Origin: Bifidobacteriaceae bacterium
GTDB lineage: Bacteria > Actinomycetota > Actinomycetes > Actinomycetales > WQXJ01
Direction: 5' to 3'
DNA length: 5,189 bases
NCBI GenBank assembly: GCA_031255075.1
Contig: JAIRTF010000211.1
Coordinates: 1 to 5,189 of the forward strand
Below are positions 4,967-5,189 of this stretch, piece after piece (position 1 is the stretch's first letter; each line of letters begins with the position of its first letter). The translations under genes were made by a program, and so were the position numbers. Under the pieces are notes generated by a model. That model searched no databases. It was given only the letters and a program-made list of their open reading frames with translations, and was not told the origin of the DNA.

Positions 4967-5189
4967 TCAGGCGTCGGCGGGTCCGCTCAAGACCGCTAGG
5001 TGTTTCTGGTGTGCCGGGCGCAGCGCGGCCGTAATTCGCTTGTCGAAGGTGACGAGGCGTCCGCCATGGAATGCCGCCAGGCTCAGAAGATGCAGGTCGC
5101 TCACTTGACGGTGGCCAGTGAGGGCATACATAAAGGCGGTCTTGGCCACGTTGGTCGTGTCGTCAGGCCAGTTAACAACGCCGGGGATG
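4967..5189 (-). CDS. vapC: VapC-like PIN-domain toxin, C-terminal part, truncated by window edge
   Basis: This is the C-terminal 73 residues of a PIN-domain ribonuclease toxin. The frame is open to the right edge (beginning IPGVVNWPDD), so the N-terminal half, with the first catalytic acids, and any vapB antitoxin gene lie outside. The diagnostic VapC ending is clear: ALTGHRQVSDLHLLSLAAFHGGRLVTFDKRI. The Asp of VSDLHLL and the Asp of TFD are the conserved late acidic residues of the magnesium-binding active site, and HGGRLVTFD is the family's typical last strand. A GTG at 5149 is not the real start, because family sequence continues upstream of it. In VapBC systems the antitoxin normally precedes the toxin, so vapB should lie to the right on the same strand. 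This gene lies 266 bases upstream of the second module on the same strand, and the two could share read-through. Confidence 0.88.
   Translation of the reverse strand, partial: IPGVVNWPDDTTNVAKTAFMYALTGHRQVSDLHLLSLAAFHGGRLVTFDKRITAALRPAHQKHLAVLSGPADA

Overview
The window looks like chromosomal DNA from a high-GC Gram-positive bacterium (Actinomycetota). The reasons are high GC with G/C-rich third positions, a DUF3151 protein (an actinobacterial family) encoded just downstream of a class II fructose-bisphosphate aldolase gene, and -10 elements of the TAnnnT type placed exactly 7 nt before start codons, as in actinobacterial leaderless transcripts. I cannot name a genus.

Layout. Positions 1-564 (+) hold the 3' part of an ABC-transporter ATPase gene of the ThiQ/PotA/FbpC kind; its start lies off the left edge. 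Positions 706-1974 (+) encode a cysteine-free 422-residue protein with a two-helix membrane hairpin between two long, probably disordered, Pro/Ala/Asp/Lys-rich tails. It converges on a minus-strand pair, DUF3151 (2019-2414) and class II aldolase (2662-3687), which are separated by 247 bases without a convincing gene. Those two are the housekeeping (glycolysis/gluconeogenesis) part.

Upstream of the aldolase the character changes to an accessory region. On the minus strand it carries the C-terminal part of a VapC-like PIN toxin (4967-5189, running off the right edge), a complete RelB/DinJ-type antitoxin (4416-4700) overlapping a YafQ/RelE-type toxin (4127-4429), and, 28 bases further, a well-formed start of another ABC ATPase gene that loses homology exactly where its Walker A loop should begin (about 3943). 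The sequence that replaces the rest of this ATPase (about 3817-3921) is unusually rich in inverted repeats and could be a small structured intergenic element, or the scar of a deletion or insertion.

How the genes work together. The aldolase serves central carbon metabolism, and DUF3151 is a conserved companion of unknown function. The antitoxin and toxin genes form one translationally coupled module, probably transcribed from a promoter directly at the antitoxin start. The most unusual spots are the truncated ATPase with its structured junction, the two antitoxin/toxin loci next to a core metabolic gene, the matching leaderless-type starts of the DUF3151 and antitoxin genes, and the hairpin membrane protein, whose topology recalls the small actinobacterial division protein CrgA. 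I see no rRNA, tRNA, CRISPR array or intact insertion sequence.
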